Source of the DNA: Candidatus Krumholzibacteriia bacterium
GTDB taxonomy: Bacteria; Krumholzibacteriota; Krumholzibacteriia; LZORAL124-64-63
Assembly (NCBI GenBank): GCA_014859985.1
Contig: JACZKN010000232.1
Location: 1-18,779 of the forward strand
Direction of reading: 5' to 3'
DNA length: 18,779 nucleotides
This document shows positions 7,192-13,648 of this stretch, piece after piece; within the stretch, counting starts at the first letter, position 1, and every line of letters begins with the position of its first letter. The notes under the pieces were generated by a model. It saw nothing but the letters and a program-made list of their open reading frames with translations. It was not told the DNA's origin and ran no database searches. The position numbers were made by a program, and so were the translations under genes.

Positions 7192-9252
7192 CTAGGTCTC
7201 GTCCTCCTGGGTGCAGAAGTACTCGATGGTCTTCTGCGCGCAGGTCCGGCAGTACCCCAGCTTGTGCAGCATGGTGTCGATCATGCGGTCGTAGAGCTTC
7301 TGGTTCTCCTCGTTGGTGCGGTTGGCCAGGGCGCCGATCAGGCTGCCCGCGCCGGCGATGTCGCTCTTGAGGCGCACGTCGGTGACGGCCTTCACCAGCT
7401 CGAGGTTGTCCATGAAGTCGTAGTTGGGCTCGGTGCCGATCTTCTGCCCGTAGATCTTGCGGATCGAGGTGCGGAAGGACTCGCGCTGCTCCTCGGTCTT
7501 CAGCTGCAGGCGCTCCTCGATGCTCTTGATGAAGCGCTCGTCGACCTTCAGGGCGCGCAGTTCGCCGGTCTGGGGATCCTTGTACTTCCACATCTTGTCG
7601 GCCCCGAGGTGCTCCGCGTCGATGCCGATGATCATGTTGACGTAGTTCATCACGTCCTTGCGGATGGCCTGGGGCTCGTCCATGTAGGCGTTGAACATCT
7701 CAGTCATGATCCGCTCGCGGTACAGGCCCTTGGCGGTCTTGAGATCCTCCAGGTACTTGGCGCGGTCGTTGTTCTCGTGCACGTAGTCCAGCACCACCCG
7801 CTCGAGGGTGCGGAACACGTCGTAGGCGAACATGCAGCGGCCCTCGTTGGTCTCGCTGCTTTCGACCATCAGCTGGATGGCGCGGCCCAGGTTGCGCTGG
7901 CCCAGGCCCTTCTGGCCGAAGCGGTTGGTGATGTCCGTGTCCTGGCTCAGGGTGTCGATGACCTCGGCCAGGGTCTTGATGGACTTCTCGCCGGCGACCT
8001 CGCCCGCGGACAGCTTCATCATCTCGACGGGCGTCAGCTTGTCCGAGTGGGGCAGGCGGGTCAGGATCGCCGACACGCTGGCCGCGTAGTTGAGGTTCGG
8101 GTCCTGGTGCAGCTTCTCGCGGGTCAGCGTGGTCTTGGTCTCGCTGCCGATGGCGTACTGGGTCAGCTCGTGCTGCAGCCGGTAGTTGGTGTTGTGGCTG
8201 ATGTAGCTGATGCGGCAGCGGTCGACGATGGGCGCCTCCTCCTTCTCGGCCAGGAAGCGGTTGAACTCGCTGTTGTTGCTGGTGGCGACGATGAGCGTGT
8301 CGATGGGCCACTTGAAGCCGTCGATCTCGATGGTGCGGTTCTGGATCACGCCCAGGTAGACCTGCACCAGGTCCTTCTTGTTCTTGAACATCTCGTCGGA
8401 GAAGTGGATGCCGCCGCCGGCGACGCGCGCCAGCGCGCCCCGCCGCAGGTCGAAGCGGTAGGGGTTGTTGGTGTCGGAGATGTGCAGCAGGCGCTGGATC
8501 GATTCCTCGCCCAGCAGGTCCACGGCGCTGGAGGTGATCTTGTCCTTGGCCGGGTACTTGCCGGTGACCGTGCCCAGGCTCTCGGCCAGGGGCACGGGGA
8601 TGATCTCGACGCGCTGCAGCATGAGCTCCAGGTCGCCGCCGCAGGCGGTGCGCAGGTCGTTCCAGATGTAGCCGGTGCAGGCGCCCAGGGGCCGGTAGTT
8701 CTCGTGCATGGTGTCGAGCTGGGCGTCGTCCAGCCCGATCTTGCGCGCCAGCCAGCTGCGGCTCTCGGCCGGGTCGTCGAAGAGGTTCATGGCCAGGATG
8801 GCGGGGTCCTCGTAGGTCTGGCTCTCGATGGTCGCTATCCTGCCGTATGACCCGATTTTGTCCAGCCCGGTGAAGCGGAAGGTGTACTTGCGGTTGCCGT
8901 CGCTGGCCAGGAACTCGCGGTAGAGCCGGCTGACGTACTCGACGAAGAAGGTCTTGCCGTTGCCGGGCTCGCCCACCAGGACGTAGGCCATCTCGGCCGA
9001 GCTGCCGCCCTCGGCGGCGTCCTTGACGTAGGAGACGAAGCTGTTGATCTCGTCGTACATGCCGACGATGTGCTTCTTCCCCTCCCGGAAGATCTTGAAG
9101 TCGTAGGTGGTCTTGCCGTTGACGACCACCTTCTCGATCGGTGCGTCCAGGATCATGCGGCTGATGCCCTGGAAGGCGTTCTCGAAGACCCGCTCGCCCG
9201 ACTTCAGGGCCAGCAGGTGGCTCTGCAGCGTGTTCTTCTTCTCGACGGCCAT
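7192..9252 (-). CDS. prkA: PrkA family AAA+ serine protein kinase-like protein
   Basis: A 686-aa PrkA/YeaG homologue and first gene of the operon. Walker A is GEPGNGKT (94-101), the Walker-B-like acidic pair is in GIHFSDE (281-287), the sensor-like segment is IVATSN (321-326) and a possible arginine finger lies in IVDRCR (342-347). The C-terminal region (about 400-660) is helical, as in PrkA. The family is called a serine protein kinase, but B. subtilis PrkA has also been reported to act as a protease, so the activity is open. The chain ends in a cysteine cluster, C668-x2-C671-x8-C680, which could bind metal. The ATG at 9250-9252 was chosen over the one at 9262-9264 because GGGAG sits 5 bases before it; the longer form would add only four residues. 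Confidence 0.92.
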   Translation of the reverse strand: MAVEKKNTLQSHLLALKSGERVFENAFQGISRMILDAPIEKVVVNGKTTYDFKIFREGKKHIVGMYDEINSFVSYVKDAAEGGSSAEMAYVLVGEPGNGKTFFVEYVSRLYREFLASDGNRKYTFRFTGLDKIGSYGRIATIESQTYEDPAILAMNLFDDPAESRSWLARKIGLDDAQLDTMHENYRPLGACTGYIWNDLRTACGGDLELMLQRVEIIPVPLAESLGTVTGKYPAKDKITSSAVDLLGEESIQRLLHISDTNNPYRFDLRRGALARVAGGGIHFSDEMFKNKKDLVQVYLGVIQNRTIEIDGFKWPIDTLIVATSNNSEFNRFLAEKEEAPIVDRCRISYISHNTNYRLQHELTQYAIGSETKTTLTREKLHQDPNLNYAASVSAILTRLPHSDKLTPVEMMKLSAGEVAGEKSIKTLAEVIDTLSQDTDITNRFGQKGLGQRNLGRAIQLMVESSETNEGRCMFAYDVFRTLERVVLDYVHENNDRAKYLEDLKTAKGLYRERIMTEMFNAYMDEPQAIRKDVMNYVNMIIGIDAEHLGADKMWKYKDPQTGELRALKVDERFIKSIEERLQLKTEEQRESFRTSIRKIYGQKIGTEPNYDFMDNLELVKAVTDVRLKSDIAGAGSLIGALANRTNEENQKLYDRMIDTMLHKLGYCRTCAQKTIEYFCTQEDET

Positions 9253-9257
9253 GATCG

Positions 9258-9262
9258 CTCCC
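9258..9262 (-). promoter_or_regulatory. Ribosome-binding site deciding the prkA start
   Basis: GGGAG on the minus strand lies 5 bases before the ATG at 9252. The alternative ATG at 9264 overlaps this motif and has only the poor CCACGG before it, so the downstream start is preferred. Confidence 0.6.
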
Positions 9263-9302
9263 ATCCGTGGCTTGCGCCTCGCTCGCCCACCGCAACGTCC
9301 GG

Positions 9303-9323
9303 GGGCCCCGCGCCCAGGGGCCC
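9303..9323 (-). other. Hairpin in the predicted prkA leader
   Basis: A 7-base GGGCCCC arm (9303-9309) is complementary to GGGGCCC (9317-9323), with a 7-base loop. It lies between the predicted sigma54 start (about 9332) and the ATG at 9252, so it would be in the 5' untranslated RNA. A regulatory role is inference; GC-rich DNA makes such stems fairly often. Confidence 0.35.
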
Positions 9324-9343
9324 GGGTGGTCCGGCCCCGTCAC

Positions 9344-9357
9344 GCAAGGTGCGTGCC
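9344..9357 (-). promoter_or_regulatory. Sigma54 (-24/-12) promoter of the prkA-yeaH-spoVR operon
   Basis: The minus strand reads CCGGCACGCACCTTGCGT. It has GG at 9357-9356 and GC at 9345-9344 with exactly ten bases between, and it keeps the GGCACG and TTGC halves of the consensus TGGCACG-N4-TTGC; only the leading T and the final W differ. Transcription would start near 9332, about 80 bases before prkA. In E. coli yeaGH is reported to be controlled by sigma54/NtrC as well as RpoS, so the position and the gene fit. Together with 9258-9262, 9303-9323, 9401-9424 and 9476-9504, this accounts for what can be seen in the roughly 305-base gap between the divergent genes. Confidence 0.6.
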
Positions 9358-9400
9358 GGAACGGAAGTGACGAAATATCAAGGGATGTGAGCCGCTCCGT

Positions 9401-9424
9401 CCGGCGCGCCGGGCCGGGCCCGGC
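9401..9424. promoter_or_regulatory. GC-rich palindromes upstream of the sigma54 promoter
   Basis: CCGGCGCGCCGG (9401-9412) is a perfect 12-base palindrome. It overlaps a second dyad (9408-9424) with GCCGGG and CCCGGC arms. They lie about 70-92 bases upstream of the predicted sigma54 start, where an enhancer-binding protein could sit. High GC raises the chance of coincidence. Confidence 0.25.
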
Positions 9425-9475
9425 ACCCTTCTGCTCAAGGAACGAATTCCCACGGCCGGGCGCCACCTTCGGGTC

Positions 9476-9504
9476 TGGTCAGGCGCTGCGCGATGGGCTA
9501 TATC
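9476..9504 (+). promoter_or_regulatory. Possible weak promoter of the S9 peptidase gene
   Basis: TGGTCA (9476-9481) and TATATC (9499-9504) are 17 bases apart. Each matches 4 of 6 consensus bases, about 55 bases before the ATG. It is the most AT-rich hexamer in the region, but the match is modest. Confidence 0.25.
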
Positions 9505-9557
9505 AGGGGGGGCCGCGGTCGGCGGCCCTGCCGTCCACCCCGATCCGGAGGCCCGAG

Positions 9558-11633
9558 ATGCCCGCACCGCTGCGCCTCATCGCCCTGCTCGTCGTCCTGC
9601 TCGTCGCCGCCGTCGCCGCTGCCGCCGAAGCGCCGCCGTTCACCCTGGCCCGCTTCCTGGAGGTGCCGGTGATCACCTCGCCGGCGGTCTCGCCCGACGG
9701 TCGGCTGGTGGCCTACCTGGTGACCTGGCGCGACCTGGACCAGGACAGGCGCGAGACGCGGCTCTGGCTGGCGGACACCGCGCGCGGCACCACCCGCCAG
9801 CTCACCTTCACCAACCTGCAGGTGGGCGGCCTGGCCTGGCGGCCGGACGGGTCGCTCAGCTTCCTGCGCAAGGACGACGACGATGCCACCCAGGTGTGGG
9901 TCAACCCGCTGGACGGCGCGGAGCCGCGGCCGGTCACCTCCATCGAGGGCGGCGTGGGGGCCTACTGGTGGTCGCCCGACGGCAGCCGCCTGGCCGTGCT
10001 GGCCGACCCGCCGGCCCCGGCAAAGGACGATTCCGCCTCTGCCGAGGGCGACGCCCGCGACCTGCCCGTCTACCCGGTGCCCGCCGACCGCGCCGACTGG
10101 GAGGTGCGCGACCGGCTGGAGCTTCCCCAGGAGTACCAGCAGCTCTACGTGCTGGAGGCCGGCGCCGATCACGCCGGCGCCGAGCCCCTGACCCGGGCGC
10201 CCTGGCACCCGCACCACGCCGCCTGGTCCCCCGACGGACGGCAGCTGGCGGTCACCTTCAACGCCCGCTTCAGCTCCCTGGTGGACGAGGACCAGCAGAT
10301 CGCCCTGGTCGACGCGGCCACGGGCGAGGCCGAGGTGATCACGCCCGCGGACCGGCACGCCTCCCTGGCCGCCTACAGCCCCGACGGCCGGCAGCTGGCC
10401 TACTACCAGGACCGGGAGGCCGCGCTGCGCGCCTACCTGAACCTGAAGGACGTCGTGGTCCGCGACCTGGACGACGGCGCGGCGCGCGTCGTCACCGCCG
10501 GGTCGCAGCTCACCCTGGGCGGCTCGGGCTCGACCCCGGCCACGGCGCCGGTCTGGGACCAGGGCGGCCGCGCCCTCTACCTGCCGGCGGCCGAGGGCAC
10601 GCGGCTGGACCTGGTGCGCGTGGACACCAAGGACCAGAAGATCGCCTGGATGACCGGACTGGAGGGCAACCTGGCGGACTTCGGCCTTGGCGGCGGCACG
10701 GTGGCCGTGGTGGAGAGCGCCCTGCACCGGCCCGGCTCGCTGCTCGTGGGCAAGCCCGGCGGCCGGCTGAAGGAGTTGGCCACCACCGACGGCAGCGTGG
10801 CCGCCTACGGCCTGCTGCCGGCCCGCAAGCTGCGCCTGCCCGGCCACGCAGGCGGCTTCGTGGAGGCCTTCCTGTTCCTGCCCCCGGGCGCGGGCGAGGG
10901 CGACCGCCTGCCGGCGGTCATCGAGATGCACGGCGGGCCGTACTCCCGCTACGGCAACGCCTGGAGCACGCGCTACCCCTGGCAGGTGCTGTCGCGCGAG
11001 GGCTTCGCCGTGGTGATCGTCAACCCCCGAGGCGGCACCGGCTACGGCCAGGACTTCCTGCGCGGCGTGTACCGCAACTTCGGCACCGACGACTTCCTGG
11101 ACATCATGGCGGCGGTCGACGCGCTCGTGGAGCAGGGGACGATCGACCCGGACCGCCTGGGCTTCACCGGCTACAGCTACGGCGGCCTGATGACCAACGC
11201 GGTGATCAGCCGCACCGACCGCTTCAAGGCCGCCGTGTCCATCGCCGGCATCTGGAACTACACGTCGGCCATGGGCCAGAACAACCCGCAGCTCTTCATC
11301 GACAGCTACGATCGGGCCTGGGACCAGGACCTGCAGCTGCTGTGGGAGCACAGCCCGGCGTCGCGCGCCGGGGCGATCACCACGCCGACCTTGATCATGC
11401 ACGGCACCGAGGACGAACCGGTCGACCCGCGCCAGTCCGTGGAGATGTTCAGCTACCTGCAGCTCAATGGCGTGCCCAGCCGCCTGGTGCTTTACCCGGG
11501 CGAGGGCCACGGCATCAACAAGCCGAGCCACATGATCGACTACCAGACCAGGGAGCTGCAGTGGTTCCGGCACTATCTGCTGGGGGACCAGGACGCAGAG
11601 GGTGCGGAGGTGCCGGTGCCGGTGGAGCCGTAG
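9558..11633 (+). CDS. Exported S9 family prolyl oligopeptidase/acylaminoacyl-type peptidase
   Basis: A 691-aa serine peptidase of family S9. Residues 1-23 are a signal peptide (MPAPLRLIALLVVLLVAAVA, cleaved after AAA), so it acts outside the cytoplasm. Residues about 30-420 are an N-terminal propeller with repeated SPDGR/SPDGS blades. Residues about 440-680 are the alpha/beta-hydrolase domain, with HGGP (near 458), nucleophile Ser540 in GYSYGG, Asp619 in HGTEDEPVD and His651 in GEGHGI, so the triad is complete. It probably trims or clears extracytoplasmic peptides; specificity cannot be read from the sequence. The ATG at 9558 has GGAGG six bases before it; earlier in-frame starts lack both this and the signal peptide. 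It is divergent from the prkA operon and ends 9 bases from the convergent cupin gene. Confidence 0.93.
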   Translation: MPAPLRLIALLVVLLVAAVAAAAEAPPFTLARFLEVPVITSPAVSPDGRLVAYLVTWRDLDQDRRETRLWLADTARGTTRQLTFTNLQVGGLAWRPDGSLSFLRKDDDDATQVWVNPLDGAEPRPVTSIEGGVGAYWWSPDGSRLAVLADPPAPAKDDSASAEGDARDLPVYPVPADRADWEVRDRLELPQEYQQLYVLEAGADHAGAEPLTRAPWHPHHAAWSPDGRQLAVTFNARFSSLVDEDQQIALVDAATGEAEVITPADRHASLAAYSPDGRQLAYYQDREAALRAYLNLKDVVVRDLDDGAARVVTAGSQLTLGGSGSTPATAPVWDQGGRALYLPAAEGTRLDLVRVDTKDQKIAWMTGLEGNLADFGLGGGTVAVVESALHRPGSLLVGKPGGRLKELATTDGSVAAYGLLPARKLRLPGHAGGFVEAFLFLPPGAGEGDRLPAVIEMHGGPYSRYGNAWSTRYPWQVLSREGFAVVIVNPRGGTGYGQDFLRGVYRNFGTDDFLDIMAAVDALVEQGTIDPDRLGFTGYSYGGLMTNAVISRTDRFKAAVSIAGIWNYTSAMGQNNPQLFIDSYDRAWDQDLQLLWEHSPASRAGAITTPTLIMHGTEDEPVDPRQSVEMFSYLQLNGVPSRLVLYPGEGHGINKPSHMIDYQTRELQWFRHYLLGDQDAEGAEVPVPVEP

Positions 11634-11642
11634 GACGGGGCG

Positions 11643-11990
11643 CTACTCGTAGCTCCTGGGCACGGCGCAGATGAACACGAAGGGCTCGTCGCCGGTGTTG
11701 CGGAACTGGTGCACGTCCTGCGGCGCGACGAAGGCGAAGTCGCCCTGCTCGAGCGGGTTGAGGTTGCCGTCGGCGTCCACCAGGGCGCCCGTGCCGCTGA
11801 TCACGTAGTTGACGTGCTCGACGTCGTGCCGGTGGTGGGGCGAGTGCCCGCCCGGCGCCAGGGTGAAGACGCGGAACGAGAAGTTGGGCACGCCGTCGCC
11901 GCTGCCGATCACGAGCTGCTTGGTGATGCCCTGGACGCCGTCCATGTCGACGGAGGTCTTGGCGACCTCCTTCAGCTTGCGGATGATCAC
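11643..11990 (-). CDS. Small cupin-domain protein
   Basis: A 115-aa single-domain cupin. Motif 1 is HSPHHRHDVEHVNYVISG (G-x-HxH-type with the Glu). Motif 2 is GDFAFVAPQDVHQFRN, which matches G-x5-P-x-G/D-x2-H-x3-N exactly. All four metal ligands (two His, Glu, His) are present, so it probably binds a divalent metal. The substrate is unknown; candidates are a dioxygenase, an isomerase or a small-molecule sensor. The start codon is GTG (11988-11990), with AAGGAG seven bases before it. It is convergent with the S9 gene and divergent from arfB. Confidence 0.88.
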   Translation of the reverse strand: MIIRKLKEVAKTSVDMDGVQGITKQLVIGSGDGVPNFSFRVFTLAPGGHSPHHRHDVEHVNYVISGTGALVDADGNLNPLEQGDFAFVAPQDVHQFRNTGDEPFVFICAVPRSYE

Positions 11991-12079
11991 GGGTACGCTC
12001 CTTGCCTGCCCGAAGCCGATGGTGGCACGCCGCCCATGATAACCGCGGACGGGGCGCGGCGCACGAAGGAGAAGCCGAG

Positions 12080-12511
12080 GTGTCCGAGGACCTGGTGATC
12101 AACAACGGCGTGACCGTCCCGGCCGGCGAGCTGTCGTACGCCGCCAGCCGCTCCTCCGGCCCCGGCGGCCAGAGCGTCAACACCGCCGACACCCGCATCC
12201 AGCTGCGCTGGAACCCCGCCGAAAGCCGCGCCCTGACCGAGGCCCAGCGGGCACGGGTGCTGCGGGCCCTGGCCTCGCGCCTGACCGACGCGGGCGAGAT
12301 CATCCTGGCCAGCGACATCCACCGCAGCCAGCGCCGCAACCGCGAGGAGGTGCGGCAGCGCCTGGCCCAACTGGTGCGCGAGGCACTGGTGCCGCCCAAG
12401 CCGCGCAAGCGGACGCGGCCGACGGCCGCCTCGCGGCAGAAGCGGCTGGAGGAGAAGAAGAAGAGGGCGGGGGTGAAGAAGGGGCGGGTCCGGTCGGGGC
12501 TCGAGGACTAG
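12080..12511 (+). CDS. arfB: ArfB (YaeJ) ribosome-rescue peptidyl-tRNA hydrolase
   Basis: A 143-aa class-I release-factor-like protein. The catalytic GGQ lies in SSGPGGQSVNTADTRIQLRW (residues about 25-44). There is no codon-recognition domain. The C-terminal tail is strongly basic (KPRKRTRP then QKRLEEKKKRAGVKKGRVRS), like the ArfB tail that enters the empty mRNA channel of stalled ribosomes. It releases nascent chains from non-stop complexes. The start is GTG at 12080 with AAGGAG eight bases upstream; the longer upstream frame has no ribosome site. It is a lone gene. Confidence 0.93.
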   Translation: MSEDLVINNGVTVPAGELSYAASRSSGPGGQSVNTADTRIQLRWNPAESRALTEAQRARVLRALASRLTDAGEIILASDIHRSQRRNREEVRQRLAQLVREALVPPKPRKRTRPTAASRQKRLEEKKKRAGVKKGRVRSGLED

Positions 12512-12533
12512 CGGCGGCGGTGGCTGCGAAATA

Positions 12534-12565
12534 GGATCGATCGGTCCGGCTTCCCCCGGGGGAAA
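12534..12565. repeat. Double-palindrome intergenic element, copy 1
   Basis: It contains GGATCGATCGGTCC (12534-12547), GGC, TTCCCCCGGGGGAA (12551-12564), then A. The first 14-mer is a dyad except for one T/G position; the second is a perfect palindrome. It lies between the convergent arfB and lipoprotein genes, 20-51 bases past the lipoprotein stop. See copy 2 at 13092. Confidence 0.75.
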
Positions 12566-12584
12566 CCCGCGGCCGCGCGTCGGG

Positions 12585-13001
12585 TCAGCGGCACCTGAAG
12601 ACCGCGACGATGCGCCAGCCCGCGGCCGTCGGCGCCCAGACCGTGTGGACGTGGCCGGTGTCGTGGCCGCCCACGGTGAAGCGCGCGCCGGCCGCGTGGG
12701 CCGCCGCCAGCCAGCGGCGGTAGTCGTGCTCCCGGTGCGCCAGCCTGGCACCGGCCCAATGTGCGGCGATCTGCGCGCAGGCCTCGTCGTCGGCCGCCCA
12801 GCGCAGGCACGCGGCGTCGCCGTCGTCCCGTTCCAGGCAGGCGATCCAAGCGGCGAGGGCGACCCGCAGGGAATCGGTCGGCCAAGTGAAGACCTGGGCG
12901 GCGGCGGGATCGTCCCGGATCGCGGCGTCGGGCGCGCAGCCGGCGGCGGCGGCCAGCGCAAGGAGGGCGGCGAGGGTTACGGCAGGGAGGAGTCGTCTCA
13001 T
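12585..13001 (-). CDS. Small predicted lipoprotein, unknown function
   Basis: 138 aa. The N-terminus MRRLLPAVTLAALLALAAAA is followed by GC, giving a lipobox (AAAGC) with Cys near residue 22, so it is probably lipid-anchored. The mature part contains paired cysteines (CLERDDGDAAC and EAC) and ends in GWRIVAVFRCR, an ending common in NTF2-like/DUF4440 domains; that link is only a guess. The ATG at 12999-13001 was chosen because it precedes the signal peptide; the ribosome site is weak. The longer upstream frame is proline-rich and does not look coding. Confidence 0.6.
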   Translation of the reverse strand: MRRLLPAVTLAALLALAAAAGCAPDAAIRDDPAAAQVFTWPTDSLRVALAAWIACLERDDGDAACLRWAADDEACAQIAAHWAGARLAHREHDYRRWLAAAHAAGARFTVGGHDTGHVHTVWAPTAAGWRIVAVFRCR

Positions 13002-13091
13002 GGCGTGCCGGCCCCGGGGCGGCGGGGGTGGTGGGTGCGCCGCTAATGGGTGATACACGCGGCGTGGATCGCCGGTTCCAGGGCGGGAAGT

Positions 13092-13123
13092 GGATAAGCT
13101 TGTCCGGCTTCCCCCGGGGGAAA
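13092..13123. repeat. Double-palindrome intergenic element, copy 2
   Basis: It contains GGATAAGCTTGTCC (13092-13105), GGC, TTCCCCCGGGGGAA (13109-13122), then A. The outer GGAT and GTCC and everything from GTCC onward are identical to copy 1. The inner six bases differ (AAGCTT against CGATCG) yet stay self-complementary. It lies in the 190-base gap between the lipoprotein and outer-membrane-protein genes, again 3' of a minus-strand gene. Nothing else clear is visible in that gap. Confidence 0.75.
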
Positions 13124-13191
13124 TGGCTCTGGAAATTGGATCAGGACCGCGCTCCCCTCCGGCGCGCGCCGCCGGAATGCCGCGAAACCGT

Positions 13192-13644
13192 TCAGAAAAC
13201 CCAACCCGCCGCCACCCGCACCGATCTGGCCTTCCGGTCGTCCAAGGTGAACATGGGATAGGCCCCGCCGCGCCCCAGCGCCCCGGTCGGCTCTTCTTCG
13301 AGATCACCAAGCCCGAACGCCGCCTGCACGTCGACGCCGTGCGCGTAGTGCAGGGTGACCTCGGTCTCGCCCCACGACGTGACCGTGCCGTCGCCGCCGT
13401 CGATGGCGCGGACCTCGCCGACGCCGATCTTCTGCAGGTATTCCGCGCCCCCGGTCAGCTGCAGGCAGCCACGGTGCCGATCCCGCAGGATCCGCACGCC
13501 CAAGGCCAGGCCCGGCTCGTGCTCGCCCCCGACGTCGGCGGCGCAGACGCCCGCGTAGGGCACGAAGGCAGGGCTCCCGTCGCGGTCGGCGCGGGCGGGG
13601 GCGGCCACCACCGGCAACAGGAGGATCAGGGCGGGCCACCGCAA
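13192..13644 (-). CDS. Small probable outer-membrane or periplasmic protein
   Basis: 150 aa, not recognised. It has a signal peptide (start of frame to APARA, then DRDGS). The mature part is rich in alternating polar and hydrophobic beta segments with glycines and ends in VAAGWVF; a terminal Phe is typical of outer-membrane beta-barrels, although 130 residues is small for one. The start codon is TTG (13642-13644), with GAGGTGA four to five bases before it. The stop of the upstream LVIVD gene is part of that ribosome site, so the two genes are translationally coupled and probably act together at the cell surface. Confidence 0.6.
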   Translation of the reverse strand: MRWPALILLLPVVAAPARADRDGSPAFVPYAGVCAADVGGEHEPGLALGVRILRDRHRGCLQLTGGAEYLQKIGVGEVRAIDGGDGTVTSWGETEVTLHYAHGVDVQAAFGLGDLEEEPTGALGRGGAYPMFTLDDRKARSVRVAAGWVF

Positions 13645-13648
13645 GGGG

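Noticed and set aside
9267..9557. Upstream extension of the S9 peptidase frame
   Set aside because: The added 97 residues have no domain-like texture and would bury the signal peptide. GGAGG directly precedes the ATG at 9558.
11631..11645. Terminator between the convergent S9 and cupin genes
   Set aside because: Only nine bases separate the stops, and no hairpin with a T-run is visible on either strand.
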